From the NCBI RefSeq assembly GCF_000430505.1, contig NZ_AUMD01000001.1, positions 1 through 59,008 of the forward strand: a DNA stretch of 59,008 nt. Reading direction: 5' to 3'. This DNA comes from Eisenibacter elegans DSM 3317 (GTDB lineage Bacteria > Bacteroidota > Bacteroidia > Cytophagales > Microscillaceae). Every line of letters begins with the position of its first letter. The stretch's first letter is position 1. A program made the translations under genes and the position numbers. The notes beneath the pieces were generated by a model. The model was given only the letters and a program-made list of their open reading frames with translations, was not told the DNA's origin and ran no database searches. Below are positions 17,549 through 26,620 of the stretch, in pieces.

Positions 17549-18133
17549 ATGAAAAAAATACTCACAATCAGCCTCTTGTGGGGAGTCTTGAGCGCGTGTG
17601 GCTCAGGAAGTGAGGCTACCACCGAAACCAATACTACCCCTCCGCCAGATAGCAACAGCCTAAGTAACAGGGTCTTGTCAGATAACAGCAAGCCTACACA
17701 GCAACACCGCATCCAAGACCTCTATAGCCTAGAAGCACCCATCACAATGATGACCACGGATGCGCTCAACGAAGAGGCTTCTTTTCAATCTGCTGACGAA
17801 ACGGGTGAGGTATATTTTTTTGTCGTACACGACCGCAAGGACGAGCTGGAAGGCAAGATAACACTCAAAGATTATTACAACTTTATGCAGGGAGCTATTG
17901 TGGCAGGCTTACCAGACCCAAAGCCCTCAGATATAGAGGCCTTTAACCTAGGTAATCTCAAGGGACTCAAGTCAAGAGTCAGCACTACTTTCAACAACTA
18001 CGGAATCATCTACCAGATCATTGCTTTGGAGGGCGAAGAGCATTTCTACCAACTAATAGGTTGGACAATGGCGCGCAATACCGAAGGTATCGATGATCTA
18101 GAGCGGATGATTCGCAGTTTTAAGGAGTTGTAA
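17549..18133 (+). CDS. Lipoprotein of unknown function
   Basis: The 194-residue product starts MKKILTISLLWGVLSAC, a lipoprotein signal with the Cys at residue 17. A Ser/Thr/Asn-rich linker follows, then a globular part (GEVYFFVVHDRKDELEG, LKGLKSRVSTTFNNYGI, EEHFYQLIGWTMARN). The last part resembles proteins that bind in a compact alpha/beta fold of the PsbP/MOG1 type, but I do not recognise a family with certainty. The start at 17549 is chosen because the ten codons upstream would precede the signal peptide. Its 3' end overlaps the convergent histidine kinase gene by 14 bases. Confidence 0.75.
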   Translation: MKKILTISLLWGVLSACGSGSEATTETNTTPPPDSNSLSNRVLSDNSKPTQQHRIQDLYSLEAPITMMTTDALNEEASFQSADETGEVYFFVVHDRKDELEGKITLKDYYNFMQGAIVAGLPDPKPSDIEAFNLGNLKGLKSRVSTTFNNYGIIYQIIALEGEEHFYQLIGWTMARNTEGIDDLERMIRSFKEL

Positions 18134-21100
18134 AAGAGGCGGGTCTGAGGTTGGGAAGTTGAACAAAAACCTTGGTACCCTCGCCAAACTTAGAGTGTAG
18201 CCACACACTGCCTCTAAGCTTGCGGACAGTATCTCTGACGATATATAAACCCAGACCAGAGCCGCTTTTGCGCTCAGTAGCACGATAAAACATCTCAAAT
18301 ACTTTTTGTTGGTGCTCTTCTTTGATGCCGATACCGTTGTCAATTACCCGTATTTCTGCCTCATTGGCTCCCACATTGACCAATACGCTCACCTTGGGTG
18401 AGGGTTGATTGGGATTGTAATAGCGCAAGGAGTTGTAAACGATGTTGTTCAGAATGACAGACAGGCGGTCTTCGTCGGAGTAGAAGGGCGTTGGGGCTTG
18501 AATGACTATCTCTTTTTCAATGTCTTGGCTGCCTTCTACAAAAGCATACTGCTCAAAAGTCTGCTGGATGAGATTTTCCCAATTGATGAGGTCTTTCCTA
18601 ACGGCTAGGCGTTTATTGCGAGAATAATCCAAAATATCGCGGATAAAATTGTCCATACGTTGCATACTGCGCTCTTCCATCTCAATCAGTCGAAGGCGCT
18701 CTTCGGGGTCTTCACTGAGACGGTGCAGCTGCAACAAACCCAGCACAGAACTGATAGGCGCACGCAAATCGTGTGAAACACTATAGACAAAACGGTCTAA
18801 CTCAGCATTGATTTGGGTCAGTTCGGCATTGGTTTCTTCCAAACTATGGTTGATTTGCCGCAGTTCTTCTTCGGCACTTTGGAGCTCGGCTTCGCGTTTG
18901 CTAAGGGCATAATTGAGCTGTTGTTCCCGTACCAAAGTCTTGCGTAGGGCTTCTTCTTGGGTGCGGCGCTTGGTGATATCTAGCGCTATACCATTGATAA
19001 TCATTAAGTTATCCTCTGAGGTTTCTAGTACTTCTGTAGCCACAGTAGCCTTTAGAAACAACCAGATATAGCCCTGAGCCTGAGGAGGCTTATAGCGTAC
19101 CTCGGCTTCAAAGGTATCATATTTGCCCGCAATAACCCCCTGATAACGCACCAGATATTGGCGGATGTCTTCGGGGTGGAGGTTGGCCATAATGGCATTT
19201 GCGCTTTTTCGTAGTAGCCCTTCGGGCGAAAGCCCCAAGAGCTGAGCAGCATTGGCACTGATGTAGGAAAAAGTATGCTGTGGGCTTTCGGGGGTGCTTT
19301 GGAGCTGAAAAAGCACTAGGCCCGGCACGCTGTTGTGGATATTGCGCAACATTGCTTCTTGGCTTCGGAGGCGCTGCTCGGCGCGCTTACGGTAGGTGAT
19401 GTCATGGGCAATGCCCACGGCCTGCTCTAGGCGCTGAGTTTCGGGGTGGCGTTTGAAGGCCTTATAGCTGAGCGCAACCCAAATCCAATAGCCCTGCCGA
19501 TGCCGAATGCGCAACTCCATCTGGATAAGCTCTTGTTGTCCGCTAAAGATTCCCCTAAGCCTTTGTTCAAACTCAGGCAAATCAGATGGATGGACGACCA
19601 AGGTCTGTATGTCATTATTGTAAACCTCTTCTACCGAGTAGCCTCCGAGGTTGGCGCCGTAGCGGTTGATATAAATGGTGGATTGGCTGGTATAGTCAAA
19701 CAAGAACACTGAGAAAGGAGCCGTTTCGGTGATTTTTTCGACCAGATAGCGGCTTTCGGCCAAGGCTTGTTCTTGTATTTTTTGTTCGTGAATATCGAGA
19801 GTAATCCCTTCAAATCCAGATACTTTTCCGTCTTTATTGAGTTGTAATCGGGCTTTGAGCATAGCCCAACGATAACTTTGGTCGGGCTGTTGGTAGCGTA
19901 ATTCGAGCTGTAGCGCGTCTTGGTTGTTTTGGGGAACTTGTTTGAGCAAAGTCTCTCCTTTTTGTATCAGTATTTTCCAATCTTCGGGGTGGATGAGGGT
20001 TTGGATTACTTCTAACGAGGGCTCCGGAGTGTTTTCAGGCAAGCCAAAAGCACGGGCCACTTCTTTCGACCAGCTCAAGCTCAGCTCAGGCACACTTAGA
20101 GACCAGTTGCCCATTTTGCCAAAAGCTTGGGCCTCTTCTAGCGCATATTTGACCTGCAACAGGCGGGCTTGTGCTTCGTAAAGTGCTCCAATATCGTGAT
20201 TATATCCTACGATGCCTACTTTCCGGCCTTGGTCGTCAAGAATAGTAAACAGACGGATTTGCAATACACGAGCTTTGTAATGGATAACTTGTTCAAACTT
20301 GCCCGAGTCAAGCGTTTGTTGATAGGCATTGCGCCAGAAGGACTCGCTTCGCTCTGGTACACCTTTGAAAACACTAGTACCCAACAATGGAGAGTAATGG
20401 TAGAGCTGCTCGAAGTCTTGCCCAAACTGGCGGTTGTATGCCATCAGGATGAAATTAGTATCTACCGCCCAGAGGCTTTGGTTGATGCTGTCAATCACCG
20501 ACTGTAGGTAAGTTCCTTTGGCTCTAAAGTGCTCATAAAGACGTTCGCGGGCGGTTACATCTTGGGCCGTAATCACCAACACCCAAGAGCTTCCCAGTAC
20601 TTGATGACTCAGGCTAATCTCGACAGGGTAAGCCTGCCCGTCACGGGGTTGATACTGGCTACTGAATTTGAGAGGAGTGATATTGCGGACTTGTAGTTGA
20701 AACCAACGCAAGTATTTGTCTATCAATGGGCTTTCGGTATCCGAAATTTCGACATCTATCTGGCCCAATGAGCGTTGTTGCAACTCTTCAAGGGTATATT
20801 GCAAGCGCAGGCAAGCGGCCTTGTTGGCTGCCAAGATATGGCCATTTTGGCCAATATCCACCACCAACACCGCATCTTGACAGTGCGCCAACAGTGCGCC
20901 AAAGTGATGTTGGGTAAAAGCATGTAAGTCCCATACCTCTGTGGGTGAGGCGCTGAGCAAGTAGTATTGCTCTTGGTGGCAATAAGTCAGGTGTATGCGC
21001 AAAAAGCGTTTTTCTTCATTATACACCACCCCTTGCCAGGTGGTATTAGCCGATATCTCGGTACAGATGCGCTCCCAAGTATGGGGTGCTTGTGGTTGCA

Positions 21101-21257
21101 GCGCAGTATATACATTGGCATCCTCCGAAAATAGCGCTAGCTGTTCCCAAAGGTGGTTGTGTGCCAATGGCTTACCATCTTGGTCAAAGGCCAAGATGGC
21201 CCAACGGTTGGCAAAAGTTTCCCCTAGAATATCAAGCGTGAGCTTCTTGGCCTGCAT
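18120..21257 (-). CDS. Multi-PAS sensor histidine kinase
   Basis: The 1045-residue protein lacks membrane segments and has about six PAS/PAC units between residues 15 and 770 (for example 'DAVLVVDIGQNGHILAANKA', FSVFLFDYTSQSTIYIN). A coiled coil follows at about 770-815, then HisKA with the phospho-acceptor His829 in YSVSHDLRAPISS, then a HATPase with the N box NNIVYNSLRYY, G1 IDNGIGI and G2 GSGLGLYIV. It is a cytosolic kinase that senses internal signals. There is no receiver domain and no response regulator gene beside it, so its partner is elsewhere. Length is large but normal for this phylum. Confidence 0.93.
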   Translation of the reverse strand: MQAKKLTLDILGETFANRWAILAFDQDGKPLAHNHLWEQLALFSEDANVYTALQPQAPHTWERICTEISANTTWQGVVYNEEKRFLRIHLTYCHQEQYYLLSASPTEVWDLHAFTQHHFGALLAHCQDAVLVVDIGQNGHILAANKAACLRLQYTLEELQQRSLGQIDVEISDTESPLIDKYLRWFQLQVRNITPLKFSSQYQPRDGQAYPVEISLSHQVLGSSWVLVITAQDVTARERLYEHFRAKGTYLQSVIDSINQSLWAVDTNFILMAYNRQFGQDFEQLYHYSPLLGTSVFKGVPERSESFWRNAYQQTLDSGKFEQVIHYKARVLQIRLFTILDDQGRKVGIVGYNHDIGALYEAQARLLQVKYALEEAQAFGKMGNWSLSVPELSLSWSKEVARAFGLPENTPEPSLEVIQTLIHPEDWKILIQKGETLLKQVPQNNQDALQLELRYQQPDQSYRWAMLKARLQLNKDGKVSGFEGITLDIHEQKIQEQALAESRYLVEKITETAPFSVFLFDYTSQSTIYINRYGANLGGYSVEEVYNNDIQTLVVHPSDLPEFEQRLRGIFSGQQELIQMELRIRHRQGYWIWVALSYKAFKRHPETQRLEQAVGIAHDITYRKRAEQRLRSQEAMLRNIHNSVPGLVLFQLQSTPESPQHTFSYISANAAQLLGLSPEGLLRKSANAIMANLHPEDIRQYLVRYQGVIAGKYDTFEAEVRYKPPQAQGYIWLFLKATVATEVLETSEDNLMIINGIALDITKRRTQEEALRKTLVREQQLNYALSKREAELQSAEEELRQINHSLEETNAELTQINAELDRFVYSVSHDLRAPISSVLGLLQLHRLSEDPEERLRLIEMEERSMQRMDNFIRDILDYSRNKRLAVRKDLINWENLIQQTFEQYAFVEGSQDIEKEIVIQAPTPFYSDEDRLSVILNNIVYNSLRYYNPNQPSPKVSVLVNVGANEAEIRVIDNGIGIKEEHQQKVFEMFYRATERKSGSGLGLYIVRDTVRKLRGSVWLHSKFGEGTKVFVQLPNLRPASFTTP

Positions 21258-21354
21258 AGGTTATGGGCTAAAAAATGGGAAATACAACTTGTGTAAGGAA
21301 AATATGAAGATACGAAAACAGTTTGAAAAAGATATGTTTGCTGAGGCCTTGTTT

Positions 21355-21978
21355 TCAGAAACGATAAATCAAGCCCATCCCGTAGGGCTGTGGATAGAGG
21401 CTGAGGCGCTGCTCTAGGCTATCGTGATGTTGGAGGCGGTTGCGGCGGTGGCGTAGGTACATCCATAAATCATAACCCAACAGAAATGCGCCTTGTGCCA
21501 TTATTGATTGCCCAAAACCTACAAATCGAGCTTCTTGCGCTGGTTTATCGCGGCTACTCAGCCGGCTTAGGTAATAGCCCCCGGCTACATAGCCCAAATC
21601 TAAGCCTGCATTGATTAGGAAGATGCGCTCTATCTTACGTTGCTCCAGCAACGACTCCCGAGGGTTGCGATATTGTGGCTGCCGCCCGGGGCGGGCGGCT
21701 ATAAAGCCTGGCACAGCCAATGCAAGATTGACGATATTCCAATAAGCATTCATCTCATAGAAATGTTGGGTGCTGCCGTTTGTTTGCGAAGCCATTGCCA
21801 ACCCACTGCCGATATTGAGCAAGGCCCAACTACCCAATACTGCGCTGCCACTGCGCTGTAGCTCACGCCGACGCTCCTCAAAAGGCTGCCATAGCTGTTG
21901 CTCCTGCGCCCACAGCTGACCAGCCCCAACCACCCAGCAAAACAAGCTTAGATATATGTAGTACTTTTTCTTTGCCAT
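21355..21978 (-). CDS. Exported or membrane protein of unknown function
   Basis: The 207-residue protein starts with a signal peptide (residues 5-24, WAQ/EQQ). It then has four hydrophobic stretches: 'SAVLGSWALLNIGSGLAMAS', NAYWNIVNLALAVPGFIAA, LINAGLDLGYVAGGYYL and IMAQGAFLLGYDLWMYL. These give a small membrane protein with a conserved look in Bacteroidota, but I do not recognise a named family with known function. The gene is 97 bases upstream of the histidine kinase gene on the same strand and may be cotranscribed with it. Confidence 0.75.
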   Translation of the reverse strand: MAKKKYYIYLSLFCWVVGAGQLWAQEQQLWQPFEERRRELQRSGSAVLGSWALLNIGSGLAMASQTNGSTQHFYEMNAYWNIVNLALAVPGFIAARPGRQPQYRNPRESLLEQRKIERIFLINAGLDLGYVAGGYYLSRLSSRDKPAQEARFVGFGQSIMAQGAFLLGYDLWMYLRHRRNRLQHHDSLEQRLSLYPQPYGMGLIYRF

Positions 21979-22061
21979 ACCTCAAAAACGAGATATTCAG
22001 GGGATTGTTTCGGCACAAGAGTGTGGTGGTTAGGCGTAGTAACTCTCTTTATGTCGATATT

Positions 22062-22145
22062 TGTTTGAGAATTCACAAGATTTAATTCTCTTGATGCCCA
22101 AGGGTTTCCAGCACATACACTTCTCAAACCAATTTTGATTGGCTA
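22062..22145 (-). repeat. Intergenic repeat B, copy 3 (reverse)
   Basis: On the minus strand it reads CCAATCAAAATTGGTTTGAG, then GTGTATGTGCTGGAAACCC, then TTGGGCATCAAGAGAATTAA and ATCTTGTGAATTC. It lies in a 341-base gap (21979-22319) between divergent genes. I see nothing else in that gap. Confidence 0.8.
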
Positions 22146-22319
22146 CACAAGGCCATCAATGTCTGTTAGGTCTATGGTAGCCGCTTTGCTACATTACTTA
22201 CCGCTTTTCCTCTTTTGATGCTGCATTTTTGGTGCAACAACCCTAAAAGTCCAAGAGAGCACTTGACATTGTCGTTTTTTTTTGGCAATTTGTAAATGCA
22301 GGAACAAGGGAGTTAGCTT

Positions 22320-23309
22320 ATGAAAATGACCGACGACGCAGCCCGCGCACTACAAACATATCTCGAACAAATTTTATCCTTACACCATCAACAAACACCT
22401 GAGCAAGGGGTCTTACTTACCCAAACAGAGCTCAAAGCCTTGGCCTTACAGGCAGGGCTTAGTGAAAGTGACTGGCAACGTGTGGAGCGTACCCGTGAGC
22501 GTTATTTTGCCAATGGGCGAGAGGCTTTCCGCCTACAAGATTGGGATAATGCCATTTATCTACTTACCCAAGCCGCAGCGCTGTGTCCTTATGAACCTGA
22601 AGTGCTTCATTCGCTAGCCACAGCACACATTCAGCGTTGGCAAGAGGAAAGACGTATCCACGACCGCCTCAGTGCGGAGCACTATATTGGGCGCTTACAA
22701 CGAATCAACCCCCGACATAGAGGGGCAGCCCGCTTACAAGCAATGCTCAATAAAGGCCATAAGAAGCCACAACGACATCGTAGCCAACTCAAAATCATCT
22801 TGGGAGTGGGATTAATTGGCGTGTTGGCGTTATGGATTTGGGTTATGGTCAGCATACGGTACACAACCTACCGCTTGGAGAAAGTCAGGGAAGCATTTCA
22901 GCAGCTAGAAATGGCCTATCTACATCGGGAGAGTTTGTTGACAATGGCGCAGCGGTTTCAGGTAGCCAATGATCCTGTTCAGGTGCGGTTGTTTGAGGAG
23001 CTACAGCAAACCGAGGGTTTGCTCCACACCCAGTTGGCCAAAAAAATCTTACCGCTTGCCCATCAGACCAATATTACCGCTGAAGTACAGTGGGAAGAGC
23101 TGCTTACACAGCTAAGTGTTTTTGTAGCAAGTACCAATGGAGAGGCTGCTTTCGATGAGTTAGAGCAAGAAGTGATGATGGTTCAGCGCCGCATCACCCT
23201 CAAAAGCCGGCAGTACAACCAAGTATCCAATCGATACAATACACATTTAGCGTATCCACCTCAATGTTGGCTCAAACAATTCCGCCCACAACCACTCTTC
23301 AACGAATAA
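22320..23309 (+). CDS. TPR plus LemA-like membrane protein
   Basis: The 329-residue protein has a cytosolic N-terminal half with a TPR-type repeat (ERYFANGREAFRLQDWDNA, then 'IYLLTQAAALCPYEPEVLH'). A basic stretch and a single membrane helix (about 158-180) follow. The C-terminal half looks like a degenerate LemA domain: 'LEKVREAFQQLEMAYLHRE' after the helix, and 'QRRITLKSRQYNQVSNRYN' followed by a Pro and a final LFNE, as in the LemA end ('ARR.YN..v..yN......P......yF'). LemA proteins are membrane-anchored four-helix bundles of unknown function. The TPR fusion is unusual. The assignment is mine and moderate. Confidence 0.7.
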   Translation: MKMTDDAARALQTYLEQILSLHHQQTPEQGVLLTQTELKALALQAGLSESDWQRVERTRERYFANGREAFRLQDWDNAIYLLTQAAALCPYEPEVLHSLATAHIQRWQEERRIHDRLSAEHYIGRLQRINPRHRGAARLQAMLNKGHKKPQRHRSQLKIILGVGLIGVLALWIWVMVSIRYTTYRLEKVREAFQQLEMAYLHRESLLTMAQRFQVANDPVQVRLFEELQQTEGLLHTQLAKKILPLAHQTNITAEVQWEELLTQLSVFVASTNGEAAFDELEQEVMMVQRRITLKSRQYNQVSNRYNTHLAYPPQCWLKQFRPQPLFNE

Positions 23310-23334
23310 CCATCTACCATCCCAAATCGTCAAT

Positions 23335-24411
23335 TTATCTAATTTTCAACCGTTGACCAATGCGTAGGCTGGTGCTTATGCTGATTTGGTTGAGCTGTGC
23401 CAAAGACGCTACCGATACATTGTAGCGGCGGCTAATGCTTTCAAGTGTTTCTCCTACACTCACTTGGTGGTAGATGTTGGTGCGTACTTGGTTGCCATAA
23501 TGCCTGAAATGCTCAGGCAAGAGCATAAAGCGTTCACTACGAATAGCAGGGCTGTAGCGGTTATTGAAATCAAAAATCAGCAAGGGGTCTATAGAGTTAC
23601 CTTCATAGCGTACCTCAAAGTGTAGGTGTGGCCCGGTACTCCAGCCTGTGCTGCCGCCAAGGCCAATGAGTTGGCCAGCTTTTACGGCCTGCCCGCTTTC
23701 TATTTTGCGCGCACTCATATGGGCGTAGAGTGTTTCAAAACCGTTGTAGTGCCTGACAACCACAAAGTTGCCATAACCACGGTTGAAGGTAGCTATCCTG
23801 ACAATACCGTCAAAAACGGCAAAGATAGGTGTGCCAATTTGGAGGTTGAGATCAACGCCGTGGTGGTAGCGCCCCCAGCGTGGCCCAAACCGCGATGTAA
23901 TCAAAGTCTCCTTGAGGGGCGATGCCCAGAGCAGGCCTCGTGCGGGTTCGTATAGCTGGATGGTTAGAGGAGCGTTGAAAGCCTTCGGGTCACGCCCATA
24001 GGGGTTGATATGGTTGATATCCCACACACTGTAGTACTCAGTAGCATAAACCCAGGCACTGTCTTGGCCGATACGAATTTCTTCGCTTACTTTTACGATA
24101 GCAGGCACCCCCATGTCGATACTCAATTCGTCAAGCTCACGCACCATTGCAGGGCGTGTATCGAAAAGGTCAAAAGTTACTCCTCCGCTGGCATTGGTCA
24201 GGTTGTTGCGATCAGTATTTTGTGCTTTGGCACTGTCTTCGGCACGGAGTCGGAGTTGTTGTTCCTTTACTTTTTGGAGACTATCTTTTTGATAGGCAGG
24301 TATTTCTACGTTGTTAGCATTATTAAAACGCTTATCTTCTTGTGATTGTAGGGCGGCTACAGGCACAAGAATACAGAGCATACATACCAGAATATATGAA
24401 GATATATTCAT
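23335..24411 (-). CDS. M23-family metallopeptidase with LysM domain
   Basis: The 358-residue exported protein has a signal peptide (residues 5-22), a spacer rich in charged residues, an M23 (LytM-type) peptidase domain at about 165-285 and a LysM domain at the C-terminus (VSVGETLESISRRYNVS). The zinc ligands are visible in RYHHGVDLN and in the HxH of GPHLHFEV. Such enzymes cut peptide cross-links in peptidoglycan, and LysM binds the glycan. The active-site residues are complete, so it is probably active rather than a regulator of the EnvC/NlpD type. It is followed by the convergent TPR-LemA gene and lies downstream of trxB. Confidence 0.92.
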   Translation of the reverse strand: MNISSYILVCMLCILVPVAALQSQEDKRFNNANNVEIPAYQKDSLQKVKEQQLRLRAEDSAKAQNTDRNNLTNASGGVTFDLFDTRPAMVRELDELSIDMGVPAIVKVSEEIRIGQDSAWVYATEYYSVWDINHINPYGRDPKAFNAPLTIQLYEPARGLLWASPLKETLITSRFGPRWGRYHHGVDLNLQIGTPIFAVFDGIVRIATFNRGYGNFVVVRHYNGFETLYAHMSARKIESGQAVKAGQLIGLGGSTGWSTGPHLHFEVRYEGNSIDPLLIFDFNNRYSPAIRSERFMLLPEHFRHYGNQVRTNIYHQVSVGETLESISRRYNVSVASLAQLNQISISTSLRIGQRLKIR

Positions 24412-24445
24412 CGAACAGGGATTACGAACAATTCAAAAATAAGTT

Positions 24446-24482
24446 GTTGCTATGCTTGAAGCTGAACACCAAACATAGCAAC
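24446..24482 (-). terminator. Terminator of trxB
   Basis: GTTGCTATG pairs with CATAGCAAC around an 19-base loop. On the minus strand a T-rich stretch follows. It lies 15 bases after the trxB stop. Confidence 0.6.
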
Positions 24483-24497
24483 ATCAATTAAATAGTA

Positions 24498-25448
24498 TTA
24501 AGCGTGGCTTAGGGCTACCTCGCGGGCGGCAAGGTAGCGCTCTGCGTCCAAGGCGGCCATACAACCTGAGCCGGCAGCTGTGATGGCTTGGCGGTAGTTT
24601 TTGTCTTGTACGTCACCACAGGCAAATACTCCTGGGATGTTGGTATGTGCTGAGCCTGGCTTGGTTAGAATATACCCTTGCTCATCCATATCCAAAAATC
24701 CTTTGAAGATATGGGTATTGGGTTGGTGCCCGATGGCAACAAAAAAGCCCGAGGCATTGAGTTCGGTCAGCGCTTGGGTTTTGTTATTGCGTATACGCAC
24801 TCCGGTTACCTCTTCTTCTCCCAACACTTCTTCTACTTCGGTATTCCAATGAATCTGGATATTGGGCAAGTTTTTGACACGGTTTTGCATAATGACAGAG
24901 GCGCGCATTTCGTCTTTGCGCACCAACATATGAACCTTACTACAAATCTTGGCCAAGTAAGAAGCTTCTTCTGCGGCGCTATCGCCGGCTCCTACAATCA
25001 CTACTTCTTGATTTTTGTAGAAAAATCCATCACAAACCGCACAAGAAGACACACCACGGCCTTGCAGCTTTTTCTCTGAGTCAAGTCCTAGCCACTTGGC
25101 CGAGGCTCCGGTAGCAATGATGACGCTGTCGGCTGTGATTTCGTGGCTATCATCGATGATGACCTTATGAGGGGTGGCAGAGAAATCGACTTTGGTAGCC
25201 AAACCGATGCGTATGTCTGTACCGAAGCGTTTGGCTTGCGCTTGTAAGTCTTGCATCATTTGTGGCCCCATAATACCTTGGGGGTATCCCGGAAAGTTTT
25301 CAACTTCAGTGGTAAGCATCAACTGCCCGCCTGGCTCAATACCTTGGTACAGCACTGGGTTTAGCCCGGCGCGTGCGGCATAAATGGCGGCGGTATATCC
25401 AGCAGGGCCGGAACCGATGATGAGGCAGTGTACTTTTTCTGTAGTCAT
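24498..25448 (-). CDS. trxB: Thioredoxin reductase
   Basis: The 316-residue flavoenzyme uses NADPH to reduce thioredoxin. The FAD-binding IIGSGPAGYTAAIYAARAG is at the N-terminus. The redox pair is C-A-V-C in SSCAVCDGFFYKNQ, the NADPH site is VGAGDSAAEEASYLA, and the C-terminal FAD motif is GVFACGDVQDKNYRQ. I chose the ATG at 25448 (MTTEKVHCLIIGSG), since the 20 residues upstream have no match in the family. It is preceded by rpoD on the same strand, with a terminator in between. Confidence 0.95.
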   Translation of the reverse strand: MTTEKVHCLIIGSGPAGYTAAIYAARAGLNPVLYQGIEPGGQLMLTTEVENFPGYPQGIMGPQMMQDLQAQAKRFGTDIRIGLATKVDFSATPHKVIIDDSHEITADSVIIATGASAKWLGLDSEKKLQGRGVSSCAVCDGFFYKNQEVVIVGAGDSAAEEASYLAKICSKVHMLVRKDEMRASVIMQNRVKNLPNIQIHWNTEVEEVLGEEEVTGVRIRNNKTQALTELNASGFFVAIGHQPNTHIFKGFLDMDEQGYILTKPGSAHTNIPGVFACGDVQDKNYRQAITAAGSGCMAALDAERYLAAREVALSHA

Positions 25449-25551
25449 AACATTGTTGTTAATATTCAAAATTGGGTAAAATTTAGCTCTCAAGCAATAC
25501 CTTGCCAAAAAGAAGCGTGGTCTAACTTTGAGCTAAATCTGTAGAAGCAAC

Positions 25552-25583
25552 AAAAAAGCCCAAGAGTTTAGTTTCTTGGGCGT
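25552..25583 (-). terminator. Terminator of rpoD
   Basis: On the minus strand, GCCCAAGAAAC pairs with the CTCTTGGGC arm and is followed by TTTTTTG. It lies about 30 bases after the rpoD stop, so trxB needs its own promoter. Confidence 0.8.
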
Positions 25584-25614
25584 GGCATCGTGCCAATAAC
25601 AGAGGATGTTTTGT

Positions 25615-26478
25615 TTAGCCCAGATATGGTTTCAGGGCTTTGCTGCGAGAGGTATGGCGCAGGCGGCGGATGGCCTTTTCCTTTATTTGGCGCACACGCT
25701 CACGTGTAAGGTTAAACTTCTCGCCAATCTCTTCGAGGGTCAAGGCTTGTTGACCGTTGAGGCCAAAATATAGTGTTACTACGTCGGCTTCGCGTTGGGT
25801 TAGGGTAGATAGGGCGCGTTGTACTTCCTTGCGGAGCGAATCATTGAGCAGCTCTGCGTCGGGGGTTTCCTCACTATCATTTTCCAATACATCTAGCAAG
25901 CTATTTTCCTCACCTTGGATAAAGGGCGCATCTACTGATACGTGTCTGCCTGATATTTTGAGGGTATCAATTACTTCAGAGGTGGTTACGTCTAGTACTT
26001 CGGCCAGCTCGTCGGGCGAGGGTTCGCGTTCGTACTTTTGCTCCAGCTCTGAGAAGGTCTTAGAAATCTTATTGAGGGAGCCTACGCGGTTGAGTGGCAA
26101 TCGAACAATACGCGATTGTTCGGCCAGTGCTTGTAAGATAGATTGGCGAATCCACCATACGGCGTAAGAGATAAACTTGAATCCGCGTGTTTCATCAAAG
26201 CGTTGGGCGGCTTTGATAAGGCCGAGGTTTCCTTCATTAATCAAGTCTCCAAGCGAAAGCCCTTGGTTTTGGTATTGTTTGGCAACAGATACCACGAAAC
26301 GCAGGTTGGCCTTGGTAAGCTTTTCAAGGGCGAGTTGGTCGCCTTCGCGAATGCGCTTGGCCAAATCTACTTCTTCGTCGGGCGTAAGCAGGTCTACCTT
26401 GCCAATTTCTTGCAAGTATTTGTCCAAAGATTGGCTTTCGCGATTGGTAATCTGCTTGCTTATCTTGAGCTGTCTCAT
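25615..26478 (-). CDS. rpoD: Primary RNA polymerase sigma factor (sigma-70/SigA)
   Basis: The 287-residue protein has region 1.2 '[20 protein letters not shown]', region 2 ([56 protein letters not shown]), region 3, and region 4 ending [22 protein letters not shown]. It is much shorter than the proteobacterial form because it lacks the long N-terminal region, which is normal for Bacteroidota. This sigma type recognises TTTG / TAnnTTTG promoters, of which several are visible in the window. It stands between pnp and trxB. Confidence 0.96.
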   Translation of the reverse strand: MRQLKISKQITNRESQSLDKYLQEIGKVDLLTPDEEVDLAKRIREGDQLALEKLTKANLRFVVSVAKQYQNQGLSLGDLINEGNLGLIKAAQRFDETRGFKFISYAVWWIRQSILQALAEQSRIVRLPLNRVGSLNKISKTFSELEQKYEREPSPDELAEVLDVTTSEVIDTLKISGRHVSVDAPFIQGEENSLLDVLENDSEETPDAELLNDSLRKEVQRALSTLTQREADVVTLYFGLNGQQALTLEEIGEKFNLTRERVRQIKEKAIRRLRHTSRSKALKPYLG

Positions 26479-26620
26479 CTAGCTAATGGGTGTGGAGAGG
26501 TTATAAACGATTGTGAAAGCGTGCTTTCACCGGAGCATCTACTGAAGGCTAATGTATAACGGTGTGTTCGTACAAAAGGTTCCGTGCTCCGGTGTTGGCT
26601 AACCAAAACTATGCCTAAAT

